From positions 31,730,112 through 31,794,111 of the forward strand of contig CM025850.1 in NCBI GenBank assembly GCA_003952965.2: 64,000 bases of DNA, read 5' to 3'. This document shows, in pieces, positions 1 through 9,941 of this stretch (the stretch's first letter is position 1; each line of letters opens with the position of its first letter). The notes under the pieces are model-generated. The model saw only the letters and a list, made by a program, of their open reading frames with translations. It was not told the origin of the DNA and made no database searches. The translations under genes were made by a program, and so were the position numbers. Source of the stretch: Morella rubra (lineage: Eukaryota; Streptophyta; Magnoliopsida; Fagales; Myricaceae).

Positions 1-228
1 AACGTTATCCAAGCTTCTGAGGCAATTGATCGGCGGAAAAAAAGACGTATAGATAGTAATGATGTTTCAGAGGGGGATGAAGCAGAAATTGAAGAGAATA
101 CCGAAGAAAGTGGGGACGAAGATTCGTTCGAAAGTGATAGCAACTCTACTGAGATGAGGCATCGGGCGATAACGTGCAAGAATCAGATTCTGATTAATAA
201 TTTCTTTCATGTATATTTTTCTTTCTAA
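1..228 (+). CDS. C-terminal tail of an upstream CACTA open frame
   Basis: An open frame enters from the left edge and stops with TAA at 226-228. The visible 75 residues are very acidic (runs of Glu, Asp and Ser) after a short basic patch, and show no domain I can name. From its position before the Transposase_24-type gene it is likely the end of the main CACTA transposase gene (TNP2-like) or an exon with read-through into an intron. The function of this tail cannot be told from the part shown. Confidence 0.4.
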   Translation, partial: NVIQASEAIDRRKKRRIDSNDVSEGDEAEIEENTEESGDEDSFESDSNSTEMRHRAITCKNQILINNFFHVYFSF

Positions 229-319
229 TGTTGATGTTTGCTGAACTATTTTTACTGTTACTGTCTCGTTTACCATATCTTTATCGTTTATTTTGTTATG
301 TCACAGCTTCTACGGTGAA

Positions 320-2024
320 ATGAAGCGTGGACGAGAATTTCCTTCAGTTACTTCTGGACAGTTGCATAGTATGAGTCCGATCCCGAGTCCTACACTGAGC
401 ACTCCTTCTCCGAGAGTGAATGAAGGCATGAGTCAAGGCACGCCAGCTTGTCCTAGTAGTTGTGCATGTAAGAAATTATTCTAAGTTATATTTCAATTTC
501 CTTAAGTTAACCGACCGACTAACTTTGTTAATTTTATTTTATGTAGCGACATCAGCTTCTAAACGTGGGCGAGGTAGGACACGTGGAGTCAGTTTGGAGA
601 AGAGTCTTGGGTCCGGGTCCGCGAAACTATCGGTGCATATCCCGGAGGGAGAGTGTGGAGGAGTTTCTTCCACTGCTGCCATTCTATCGACGAAGATTGG
701 AATGTTGGTCCGAGGGTTGATTCCGATCTCAGTTAACAAGTGGGTCGATGTTCCTACAGAAGTGAAGGAGTACATTATGGACCGGGTGTTGGTATGATTA
801 AATTCGTAAACATAAATTTTTGGTGGACGCATTTCGTTTATCATTGTAATATTGTATGTTTTGGTACTTATGCAGGACCAGTTCGACCTTGACTACACCC
901 GTCATGAGGACGTGAGGACGGTGGTCGAGACAATGATGACGGCACGTCGAACGCACCGCAACCGAATGCATGCGTATTTTAAGAAGTTCCCGAGTAAAGA
1001 GGCGGCGTTGCTGAAGCCGCACCCTGATACCAAGAACAGTGGAAGGAGTTATGCGATCTGTTCACCAGCGAAGCATTTATGGTACGTGATTACAAAAACT
1101 TGTTGCTTAAATATTACATTCTTTTAATATTTAATTACTTAAAATATCGCAGAAACGAAGCGAGCAAAATAAGAAGAATAGATCAAAGTTGACTGTGAAC
1201 CACGCTGCTGGTTCGCGCTCGTTCCAGCGCACACGAGCTTGCATGGTAAGTTAACAACTAAATCTTAGACTTTATTGATATTGTTTGTCAATAACTTTAT
1301 GCTATTGTCATGTAGAAAAATCAAGAAAGCGGCAATATCAATCCTGCAGAGCTGTATAAAAAGAATTATACAAACAAAGATGGATTTGGACCTCGGAAGG
1401 AGCGAGAGAAATTTATGTAAGTCGCTTTCATTTTAATCTACTTTATGTAATTTATGTATAGTTTATCTACATTAATGTTTCTGGTAATTATTGTCATTTT
1501 TTCAGGAACGGATGGATGCCTTCCAGCGTAAGTGTGATTTAGAAGGGAAGACTTATACCGAAATTGAAGTATATTCCGAGATATTGGGCAAGAAGTCGGG
1601 ATATGTTCGGGGATTAGGACGGGCGGTTAAGCCTCCGCCTTCATCAACTTTGACTACACAGTCTTCTGATCTACAGCACCAGCTAGCAAAGGCAAGGGAT
1701 GAGATAGAGGCGATGAGAGCTGCTAGAGAAAAAGACTTGCAAGAATTTGCAAAGAAGCAAGCTGAGATGGAGGCCACGCTGAGGGACCACCGTGAGGAGC
1801 AGCGGGTGGAGCAGGAGCGCATCCGGTTGGAGCAGGAGGAGCGCATGCGAATAGAGCACGAGGAGCGCATACAACTGGAACAAGAGCGCATGCGAAAGGA
1901 GCAAGAGCGCTTACGGGCAGAAATATCGAAGGAACTAGAGAAGAAAATGTCCTCTGTAATGGAGAAGAAAATGAGCGACATGTCAAAGCGACTATTCAGC
2001 CAGTTTGGGGGTTCAAAAAGGTAG
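320..2024 (+). pseudogene. CACTA-encoded Transposase_24-type protein, one frameshift
   Basis: Six exons can be read from GT-AG signals: 320-467, 547-791, 876-1081, 1153-1245, 1316-1416 and 1506-2024. The start is the ATG at 320 (MKRGREFPS). Exons 3 to 6 carry the plant En/Spm-type Transposase_24 pattern, including WKELCDLF, KKNRSKLTVNHAAGSRSF and the late block EIEVYSEILGKKSGYVRGLG. The last exon then forms a long Glu/Arg coiled coil (about 1680-1960). The exon sum is 1312 nt, one more than a multiple of three, and the frame jumps between LLKPHPD and QEQWKELC around 1018-1032, so one extra base there breaks the product. Proteins of this type are thought to bind subterminal repeats and help transposition; here it would match the repeat array that follows. 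Confidence 0.75.
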
Positions 2025-2204
2025 ATGCATGTATATTGTAATAACTTTTTAATTATGTATTATTACGATATTATTTTCGATTTAATTATGGATCACTATA
2101 TGTTATTATTGATATTTATTAATGTGAGTATTGTATTATTATTATAAAATGTACGTGTTATATAATATTTTCCATTATTATTGTTTAAAAAAAAAAAAAC
2201 ATTC

Positions 2205-2761
2205 TCTCACCACTGATCGATCGGCATATTCAGCGATCGATCGTTGTTGTTCAACCAATCGATCGTCCAATATACCGATCGATCGGTTCATAAATCAATG
2301 TTACATCGCTGAATTAAACGACCGATCGTCCATGGCATAACGATCGATCGTGATACTTTAGTGATCGATCGCTTATATAAAGCGTCCGATCGTCGTTGCT
2401 GAAGCGATCGATCGTCTATTTCTTACTGTGCGATCGTTTAAATGTGTCGATCAATCACCAGTACGTAACCGATCGATCGTCAATACGTATCGATCGATCG
2501 GCTTTCCAATCGATCCATCACTTCGTTTTCAACGACCGATCGTGAAAATTACCGATCGATCAGTATATTTAGTGACGAAAAATATCCGTCACTAAAAAAT
2601 TTTCGTGACGAAATTCGGGTTTCGTCACGAAATACATTTCGTGACGCTCATTCGCTGACGGAGCTCGTGACGAAAATATTTCGTCACTAATACTTTTAGT
2701 GACGAAATATTGACTTTTAGTGACAAAAAATTTGTCACTAAAAGTCAATTTTTTTGTAGTG
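2205..2761. repeat. CACTA subterminal GATCGATC array and terminal inverted repeat
   Basis: About fifteen copies of a palindromic GATCGATCG-like unit occur every 20-25 bp between 2216 and 2565, many in the full form CGATCGATCG. They are followed by alternating GTGACGAAA / TTTCGTCAC blocks that can fold into hairpins and by the terminal TTTTTTTGTAGTG. Arrays of short repeats near the ends are the known binding sites of TNPA-like proteins in CACTA elements; the assignment to this particular motif is inference. Confidence 0.75.
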
Positions 2762-3339
2762 TTAAGACCTTAAACTTCTATCAGGTCCTGTTTTCGATCT
2801 AGAAAAGGCTCTTCATAAGCATGATGATGGACCATTCTTCCTTGGGCAATTCAGTTCGGTATGCTGATTTCTTGATTGTGTAATCTTTTGGTTTTTGTTT
2901 TGTTTTTTTTTTTTTTAAGAAAAGTTACTTTGAGCCTTCTAACTTCCATAATTAATCAAACTGCGCCTTAAAATAAAATCTAATGGTCAAAACCGTGCCA
3001 CATGACTCATTTATAACAAACTTGGCACGAGTTTGATAGTTGATCTTTTTGAAGGGCACATAGATGAAATTTGATAGTTTTTGGATTCAATGTGTCAAAG
3101 GTGATATTTGAAATCCATGTTTGATATTGCTTTAGTAGTTCAAGGGCTCAAAGTGACTTTTTCCTTTTTTTTTTCTAAAGTTTTGTGTGTTGCATGCTTT
3201 TTGGTGATGTTTATAGAATAGGGCATTCCCATCAAACACATAATAATTGCAAGGATTCAAATTGATTTCAAAGTATTAGACTAGAGAAGTGATAACATTG
3301 ATGTGAACAGTGGAAACAATATATGGTTCGAACAACTTG

Positions 3340-4167
3340 CAGGGGCATCTTTGAGCATAGGCAGCCTAGGCGGTTGCCTAAGGCCCCAAAATAGGAAGGC
3401 TCCAAACTTTCTATTTTATTAATATTTAATAGGTTATAAGCCCCAATTTAAATATTTTAATTTAATATTTTAACTTAACAAAAGAAAAAATAAGTCTCAA
3501 AATATCCGTTAAACTTTTTGAAATCCTCATTTAATGCAAAGAAAAAAATAATTCAAAATTTCAAAAGAGATGACTTCCAACTTTAAAATTCAAAAAAGAC
3601 TATTGTACTTCTAATTTTACAATTGAAAAAAAAAAAATATCAGACTACCAGCCTTTTCTTACTTTATCCCTACTTTTATTATTCTCCTTTTCCCGTATTT
3701 TCTACTCTAAACGTCTATCCTTATTTATAGCTCATTCTCAATTGATATCCTACTTTTTCTATTTTTCCTTATTTTTCTATTGTGAAGCCATATCCTTCCT
3801 TCTTTCTAGCTAACTTTCAAGTTTGATTCAATTTCAAAATCTCAAAGCCGGCCCTAGCCCTCTTCTTTCTCACAAGTGCTATTATTCTAACATTTTAACT
3901 TTTAAATTAGTTTTATACTTTTATTTTATATCTGTTGTAGGTATTACTTTTTTATCTAGAGAAAATTGAGATTAAGTTGAGTACTGTATAGTTTTATTTT
4001 AAATTTCGAATAATTTTGAGATATCTAATATGTCTAATAGAAAATACCAATAATGAATAATTTTGTATCTCAATATTGATATTTTATATTTTAATATAAT
4101 AATTTATTATAAAAGCCTCTTTTTATGGTTTTGCCTAAGGCCCCATTTATCTTAGTGACGGCCTTGC
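3340..4167. mobile_element. Degenerate hAT-like non-autonomous insertion in GSTL intron
   Basis: The stretch begins CAGGGGCATCTTTGAG and ends with a sequence whose complement reads CAAGGCCGTCACTAAGAT. The motif GCCTAAGGCCCC occurs near both ends, and an internal GCCGGCCCT lies at 3848. These are hallmarks of an abundant plant non-autonomous hAT group. No clean 8-bp target duplication was found, so the exact ends are uncertain and an older nested end near 3856 is possible. The AT-rich middle has no coding content. Confidence 0.4.
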
Positions 4168-4417
4168 GATTAATATTCTGTGATTGTTAAATTTTTTCAT
4201 GGATTTATGGTTGAACTATGTGATCTTCAAGGTGACATAGCTTTCATTCCATTTGTTGAAAGATTCAAAATCTTCATGAACGAGATATGAAAGTATGACA
4301 TCACGGAAAGAAGGCCTAAACTTGCAAAATGGATTGAGGTACAATAAATACTAGCACTAAGCAATTTCAAATTCCAATTAGGCTTTAATTCTTGGTATCT
4401 GTCTCTCCAAAAACTTA

Positions 4418-4573
4418 CATAGTGTTTGGCTTAACAAAATTTTATTTTACAAACATACTTCAAAATTTTACTTTTACTTTTATCACTCATTCATCAATTC
4501 CAATACACCTCTTTTTTAACACCAACATAAAATTTAACAAAATTTTACTAAAATTTTATATCCAAACGCTATG
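4418..4573. mobile_element. Tourist-like MITE (156 bp)
   Basis: Imperfect terminal inverted repeats (CATAGTGTTTGG at the left; the right end is CCAAACGCTATG) enclose an AT-rich core, with TTA on both sides (4415-4417 and 4574-4576). This fits a PIF/Harbinger-type MITE with its 3-bp target duplication. It lies in the last large intron of the plus-strand GSTL pseudogene and just outside the block that is repeated after the gap. Confidence 0.7.
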
Positions 4574-5269
4574 TTAAGCTGATAGAAAGAGATAGATTTA
4601 GTCATGTCTCGAATTTAAAATATTGACTCTAATACTATGCGAATCTGTTAGAAAATATAATTCAAATAATAAAGTTTCCTCTTCCTATCAACTTAAACTT
4701 TTGGGATGAGTGATAGATTTACATGGTATCATAGTCAAGGTCCTGAGTTCGAGACCTGACTCCGCACTCTACTACTACTCCAATTTCAATTAAATATATT
4801 AAAGAAGATGAATATCCTTTGATCTGATTTTGAAAGTAGCTCGTGCAGTGTCTCAAAAATATCCAATGTTTTCGTACCTTTTGTTGGAGTTATCAGTCAA
4901 GTGAGCCTGATCATACTTCTGTACTCAGGCTTAGAAGCCATCTCCCTACCAGCAGACGAGAGAGCACACAAAAAAAATATCTCTTGATATCTTCTTGCCC
5001 TTAGACTTGACTCGTTCCTAATGCAGCACAATTTATTTGTTAATCCTTGTGCAGGAGATAAACAGGATTGATGCTTATATGCAAACAGAGGCTGATCCAA
5101 AAGAGATTGTTGAGATGCTCAAGGCTCTGTTTCTTGTACCACCTGTTTAATACATGGGTTTATAATTTTTTGTCCCCGCAATAATTGTCAACCCTTGTTT
5201 TTGGCAATAGTGCTTTGGGCTAACCCTTCCCCTATGTAATCTCACGTTCTTTCTCAGGGTCAGAAGTGA

Positions 5270-6303
5270 ACATGCCAGCAGGTCTAAGGGAAATAAAGTA
5301 AAATAAGTGGCTTTGAGCCTTGGTGTAATGTTTCTTTCCCTGCAATAAGCAAGTCTTATCTGCGTATGGACTAGTAGAAGCTATCAGCTCCATCACGGTA
5401 TTGTGTGGTGTCAAGGTTTTCTTTTATACCTTTACACTAATCGAATGGTGATCATTTTGGTCATTAGAGGCCAATTAAGTATCTTTCACCATTAGTGATA
5501 TCTCGTGGTTGAAGTAGATGATCCAATTTGAAGAAAGAAAGAGAGACACAACATATAGGTTTTACAATATAATGTTACTCACGTGCAATATAAATCCTGC
5601 ATGTGTTCCTTTTTATTTAAATTGGACTATCTAATTTGGGTACAGAATTGAAAAAAATTATAGTCCTTACTTAGTGTTGTATTAATGTGGGGAGGACTTT
5701 TGTCTATTAATTGTAGCAAAATTGTTATATGCCTTAGGAGAGAACTCACTCCAAAAGGCATATAAATCCTATATTGGCATCATGTGCTACTAATATGGGA
5801 CGGATTCCATACCCCCTAAATAGTCTATAACAAAATTGATATTAAACGTTAAGCATGTAAACAAGAGGCATATCTGTTTTGCAAAAGTATTTCGAAGATA
5901 CAATGAATATAACAAATTCACAAAAGAATATCCAAAACATAAAAAAAATCTTACATAAACGTCAATACCTTTAACACAAATTTCAACAACTTTTCACACA
6001 AACTCTAATTCTTTTTTTTTAAAAAAAAATTCTAACAAATCTTCTTTCTCCGTATTTTTTCAACAAACTCTAATACTTTTTTTATTAAAAAATTATACCA
6101 AATCATCCATCTTTACACTTTTTTACAAACTTCAATAAAAATTAAATATCATTAAAACTTTTCACCAATTTTACACAAAAACCTATAAAACTCTAATACA
6201 CATAAATATTCACAATTCTCTAAAAATACCTAAAAATATTAAAAATTTTTTGATAAAACCAACATCCGAAAATTCTTTGGCAAAAGAGAATACAGGTTGC
6301 TAA
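5270..6303. other. No gene seen; AT-rich spacer
   Basis: Downstream flank of the GSTL pseudogene. From about 5870 to 6290 the sequence is strongly AT-rich, with repeated CTCTAATAC / ACAAACTCTAAT words and short complementary ends (TTTTGCAAAAG, TTTGGCAAAAG), which suggests a MITE-like element without a clear target duplication. No coding signal was seen. The same stretch is repeated at 20892-21925. Confidence 0.5.
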
Positions 6304-6555
6304 TTGCTAAAGGAGGATTTAGTGAGTGAAATTGTTGGATGGTGTCACGAGAAAATGAGGGCATTGGGTTTTGCTACCGAGCCGCAACATCTATTGCCAT
6401 GGCCCATGACAAAAACTCTGATCGCCGAGCTTGCTGGCAATGATATACTCATGGATGCAGAACTCCATCCATCTCATGTAGGCTTTCAAAGACATCGTGG
6501 GCATACTCCTAGCCCCCCATGTATTCCAAGGCAATTATTTACTTTAAATGAATAA
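6304..6555 (+). other. Unrecognised coding-like fragment
   Basis: An 83-codon open stretch in otherwise AT-rich DNA with higher GC, good codon usage and a protein-like composition (WCHEKMRALGF, LLPWPMTKTLIAELAG). It has no ATG at its start, and a splice acceptor-like CAG lies just upstream (near 6296). The coding-like part appears to end near GTAGGC at 6478-6483. This looks like one exon of a host gene stranded by rearrangement. I do not recognise the family. A copy lies at 21926-22177. Confidence 0.35.
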
Positions 6556-7491
6556 TTTAATTTTAATTTAATTAATAATTAAGGAGATTAAAATATTCAA
6601 AAGGCCGTATACTACTCAAGAATTTTATATTTTATTAATTTTTTTGAAAAATTGATATTTTGGTCACTAGGTTTTGACTCTTGTACAAAATAGTCACTAG
6701 GATTAATTTTTATTTTATTTTTAAGTCACTGAGTCCTTAACCACTAACGATTTGGTCCTTCCATCAATATTTCGTTAGCACCTCTAATGAAATCCATAAA
6801 CACGTCAGCATCTTTGCCAACTCACCTTCATTTATCCACGTCAGCAGCCGAGTCAAGCAACCAATGTTAAAACAAACCCCATTCGATCAAAATGACACAG
6901 TATGCTTCAGCCTTCGTCTCCCTCTCCATCTCCAGCAACACACAGTAAAAGAAACTAAAAGACAATGGAGATCAAATGCTCACTCTGATTACAGGCCAGA
7001 AGTCCGGAACTTGGCATCTCAGCTCGAAAACTGGCTCTCCCTCTCCATTTCAAGCTCTTTGGGAAGCATCACCACACCGTAAAACACGTCTCCAAAAATC
7101 CCAGCGGAGCTCTTCCTCTTCAGCGATTGCAATTGAAACACCATTTTTTTTCCACTTACGTAAGCAAAATAAAAAACGAACAACAAATCTCGAAACTCGC
7201 ACTTTTACAGATAATCGTAAGGGAAAAATTATACTCCCCCCCCCCCCCCAAAATTATGGGTACTTGCCTTTATTGATTTGATGACATTTAACCCTCTAAT
7301 TATTAATGACTGACATTTTGCATTTCGTCGTCTGTTTTTCAATCAATTTGAATGGAAATCAGTGCACGTGACACGCACGTGCGACTGACCACTTTTTTCT
7401 CCCATTTGTACCCCTCATATTGGGCACTGAAATGACTGGACTACCCCCTCACAAGCTGTCGAAGCTGCAGTCCAATAATTTGAAATGACAG

Positions 7492-8170
7492 CAAGATTCT
7501 TTCCACCAGATGCTGAACCTGATGGGTCTTCACAGAGAGGGGATTGAGGTTTCAGCCTTCCGGACTCATTTGCTCGAGACTCTTATAGCTTCTCCGGTAG
7601 ACCACGAGCAACCAGTTGTAATGAGAGATAAGCTGTTGTTCTTGCAGTTAAATTTCTTCATCATCTCCTCTGGTTGTTGAGAAAAATGCGAAGCAACATT
7701 TCGTTTCAAATCCATTGCTTAGGAGCTGAGTTAGCATAATTTTTCGCTTTTCTGAGCCTAATTCAACTATTAAGCTTCCTATCGAGCTTAAGATTTAGAG
7801 ATTTCCTCCCCCATTTTTTTAGGAACTGCTTTATGCGAAGTGCATTTCTGCAAAGGACTACCATGCTCCAAAGAGGCCATTGTTGCAGAGACTTGCAGTT
7901 TAAGGAGCAGAAATTGAGACAAGAGATGTGATTATTGCCAGACGGACAGACCCAAAAGATAACTCAGAAGAAGAATGGTCGGTCATTGACTTAAAGGATG
8001 AGCAATCCTTGCTAAACGAAGAGAATTCGAATTCTAAAAATAAATCGAAGCACATTCGATTTGGCCCAAGGGCTGCCTCAGTTTTCGACTTCTGTAAATC
8101 CGGAGAGAGAAAAGAAGAGAAGAGCGCATTCGATTTGGCCACTGAACAATTAGGCTCATTCCAAGAATGA
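7492..8170 (+). pseudogene. Captured two-exon fragment of an unrecognised host gene
   Basis: Exon a (7492-7647) is 52 uninterrupted codons (QDSFHQMLNLMGLHREGIEV and onward to VMRDKLLFLQ). Exon b starts after a pyrimidine-rich acceptor at 7823 (ELLYAKCISAKDYH) and continues through GAEIETRDVIIARRTDP and EEEWSVIDLKDEQ to a stop at 8170. The two exons are in phase and separated by a 175-bp intron, so genomic DNA, not cDNA, was captured. Exon b has an in-frame TAA at 7901-7903 and the donor after exon a has lost its GT (CAG followed by TTAA). The protein looks like a conserved plant protein of unknown function; I cannot name it. Confidence 0.6.
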
Positions 8171-8384
8171 AATGTGGCATTCCAAAGAAAACCCATTTTG
8201 GGATAGCCATTTGAAGCATAAAGAAAGTGAAACAAGGTCGATTGTAAGGCCTGTGAGGAGTAACACGGGGAGAAAAAAGGGGTCAGCAGCACATGAGTGT
8301 CACTTGCACTGATTTCCCGTTCAAATTGACGGAAAAGTAGACGGCAGGGTGCGAAATGTCAGTCAGTGGTAGTTGGAGAGCTAG

Positions 8385-8620
8385 ACATGTTCTTTTTGAT
8401 AAAATTTTTAGAATTTAAATTCAACCTTCTAAAATTACAATTACAACATTACTTCTACACAAATACCAATACAATTCAACATTATTTTTTTTTACAAACA
8501 TCAATACTACTTAACAACTTTTACACAAATACCAATAAAACTCTAATATTACCTAAATATTCATACCATACTTAAAATTTTTAAAATTTTACTAAAACGA
8601 AATGCCTAAATATCACCAAA
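8385..8620. repeat. AT-rich MITE-like insertion
   Basis: Very AT-rich segment with repeated ACACAAATACCAATA words and complementary ends (GATAAAATTTTTAGAATTT; AAATTTTTAAAATTTTACT). It interrupts the right arm of the nested MULE. The exact ends are uncertain. It resembles the AT-rich stretch at 5870-6290 in its vocabulary. Confidence 0.4.
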
Positions 8621-8682
8621 TCAATAATATAGGGTATAAAGTGTCTGTATCCCATAATTAGGGCGAAAAGTATATTTTTCCC

Positions 8683-9257
8683 TTGCGGTAATGTAGGTCC
8701 CCGGTGGAACACACTTGCACCTTGCCCAGCACGTTCCACACGCTCTGATTCACAAGTTTGGCCTCGAGTGCAAACCGCATCTCACCATATACCTCCACAG
8801 TCTGCAATAACAATATTACAGAAACATGAATCCATCTAACACTTGAACCATCAAGGATCCCTACCTACACTTCTAAAGCAGCTGATGCCCAAAGCCCAAA
8901 TCCCTTCTGTTCACAAGGCGTAACTTAAACTTACTGGAGAAAGGCAAAAGCCTTCTGTTAGCTCCTTTCACCGCCTGGGAAAAAAAAAGCATCATAAATT
9001 CAAAAACTGAAAAAACAGTGATAAAGATAAGCCGTTGATACTAGAGGTGGTGGCATTATAATGAATAAACCCGGGTTTGCTGGTCCTCTAGCTTGGGGTC
9101 AGATGAACCTGTAAAATAAAGTAAAACGATCGGAAAACAGAGATTTGCATCATATTTCAGTTCGGTTATTTCAAAGATGAGATTCAACAGAATCAACCTT
9201 TACCTGGGCAATGCAGAATAGCAAAATCGTCATTACAAGAAGTACGCGTAACGCCAT
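8683..9257 (-). pseudogene. GASA/Snakin-type (gibberellin-regulated) pseudogene captured by MULE
   Basis: Reads right to left. Exon 1 (9204-9257) gives a signal peptide, MALRVLLVMTILLFCIAQ. Exon 2 (9071-9108) gives SSDPKLEDQQTR in the second frame, so one base has been lost after the GT of its first codon. Exon 3 (8935-8974) reads AVKGANRRLLPFS, and exon 4 (8683-8801) continues NCGG, with LHSRPN, RACGTC and RCKCVPPGT recognisable across shifted frames. This is the order of a GASA/Snakin precursor: secretion signal, variable region, then a Cys-rich domain. Several Cys codons are changed (TGC to TGA, TGT to TGG) and the 3' end is cut at the nested MULE border. Splice sites survive. GASA proteins are secreted Cys-rich peptides linked to hormone responses and defence. 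Confidence 0.72.
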
Positions 9258-9334
9258 GTGTTGCCTGGAAGCAGTAGCACGAGGTTGCAGGTGAGACTGC
9301 TATGCAAGGTTTGGACTGGAGAACAGTGCCTTGC

Positions 9335-9342
9335 TTTATATA
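9335..9342 (-). promoter_or_regulatory. TATA box of the captured GASA pseudogene
   Basis: TATATAAAG on the minus strand, about 80 bp upstream of the ATG at 9257. The captured fragment therefore includes the core promoter as well as the exons. Confidence 0.6.
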
Positions 9343-9941
9343 GCCGGTTCTTCATGACTTAATTGACTTAATTACAGCAGTTCGTTTTAACATTGGCAAA
9401 ACGGTTCATTTTAACATTAGTTGTTTGACTGGACTGCTGACGTGGATAAGTGAAGGTGCGTTGGTAAGGATACTGACAGAATATGAACAAAAAGACCAGA
9501 TCGTTAAATAGGGAAAGACTCAATGACTTAAAAATAAAAAAATTAATCCTACTGACTATTTTGTCATAAGGTCAACACTTAGTGACCAAATTGTCAATTT
9601 CTCATTTTTTTTTTGTCATAATTTGTCTTTGCTCTTTAGCATTCCACAACTATGGATCAGTAGAGACATTGCAACTCAATTCCCAGGGTCCAGTTTCGTT
9701 GGAAGAAAAGAGAATTCAAGAATAACATCACAAATGCATCCTCAATGAGCAGAAAATTTTTATTACAGTACCGAAATTATTTCTATTAGTGTAAAGCAAT
9801 CCATACATATCGAGCTAGACATAGCCGTATCTTCACCTAGTTAATACACACCTACTGCAGCATTCATTAAACGCTCAGAAACCTTGCATCAAGGCCCAAA
9901 GCCGCTTATTTAACTTCATGTCTAAAAGAGTTTGTGAGTGT

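Larger units (their letters stand above)
1..2761 (+). mobile_element. CACTA (En/Spm-type) transposon, right-hand part
   Basis: A DNA transposon that continues beyond the left edge of the window. The right end is at 2761, where the sequence finishes in TAGTG (the inverse of CACTA), followed by TTA, which fits the 3-bp target duplication of this superfamily. The left end and its TTA copy are not in view. The part seen holds the tail of one open frame, a six-exon gene with a Transposase_24-type domain, and a 550-bp subterminal region of short repeats. It sits directly upstream of an exon of a GSTL pseudogene, so it inserted in a GSTL intron or separates that exon from the missing 5' exons. Confidence 0.9.
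2785..5269 (+). pseudogene. GSTL (lambda glutathione transferase) pseudogene, 3' exons only
   Basis: Four exons matching the 3' half of the intact GSTL gene at 34310-37050, but in the opposite orientation: 2785-2858 (GPVFDLEKALHKHDDGPF), 4232-4338 (VDIA..RPKLAKWIE exon), 5055-5135 (EINRIDAYMQTEADPKEIVE) and 5258-5269 (short last exon, GQK stop). Splice signals are kept. The second of these exons has lost one base after its second codon (GTGAC for GTGGAC) and carries TGA where the paralogues have a Trp codon (SEVWKY), so no full protein is possible. The first exon lacks one codon (His) in frame. The 5' exons are not present; the CACTA element lies where they should be. The large intron (2859-4231) holds a degenerate insertion. 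Confidence 0.88.
7221..8682. mobile_element. Nested MULE inside the Pack-MULE
   Basis: Ends read GGGAAAAATTATACT at the left and, on the complement, GGGAAAAATATACTTTTC at the right. Further matching inverted stretches lie inside (about 7300-7373 against 8296-8365, around the shared word AAATCAGTGCA). The right arm is itself split by an AT-rich insertion at about 8385-8620. Flanking 9-mers 7212-7220 and 8683-8691 agree at five of nine positions, so the target duplication is weak. The core carries two exons of a host gene. The insertion cuts the GASA-type gene, whose coding similarity stops at its right border. Repeated at 22843-24304. Confidence 0.6.
6646..9603. mobile_element. Pack-MULE (Mutator-like element with captured genes)
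   Basis: Two arms of about 230 bp face each other: 6646-6880 and the complement of about 9380-9603. They share GGTCACTA, AATAGTCA, TAGGATTAATTTTT, TTTTTAAGTCA and CACGTCAGCAG blocks in the same order. Long inverted arms of this kind mark Mutator-like elements. The flanking 9-mers (6637-6645 and 9604-9612) are near-identical but low-complexity (a run of T), so the target duplication is only suggestive. There is no transposase inside. The interior holds a GASA-type pseudogene with its own TATA box and a second, nested MULE with exons of another gene. Repeated at 22268-25225. Confidence 0.75.

Noticed and set aside
1553-1981. 142-codon minus-strand frame opposite the CACTA coiled coil
   Set aside because: A Ser/Arg-rich shadow of the Glu/Arg repeat on the plus strand.
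2205-2600. Regularly spaced short repeats resembling a CRISPR array
   Set aside because: Units are 9-10 bp palindromes with uneven spacing at the end of a CACTA element in a plant genome; they have neither repeat length nor spacers of a CRISPR array.
3340-3856. Shorter hAT-like element ending at the GCCGGCCCT motif
   Set aside because: The inner complement of the start (CTCAAAGCCGGCCCTA) is tempting, but flanking 8-mers do not match; the longer 3340-4167 reading is listed at low confidence instead.
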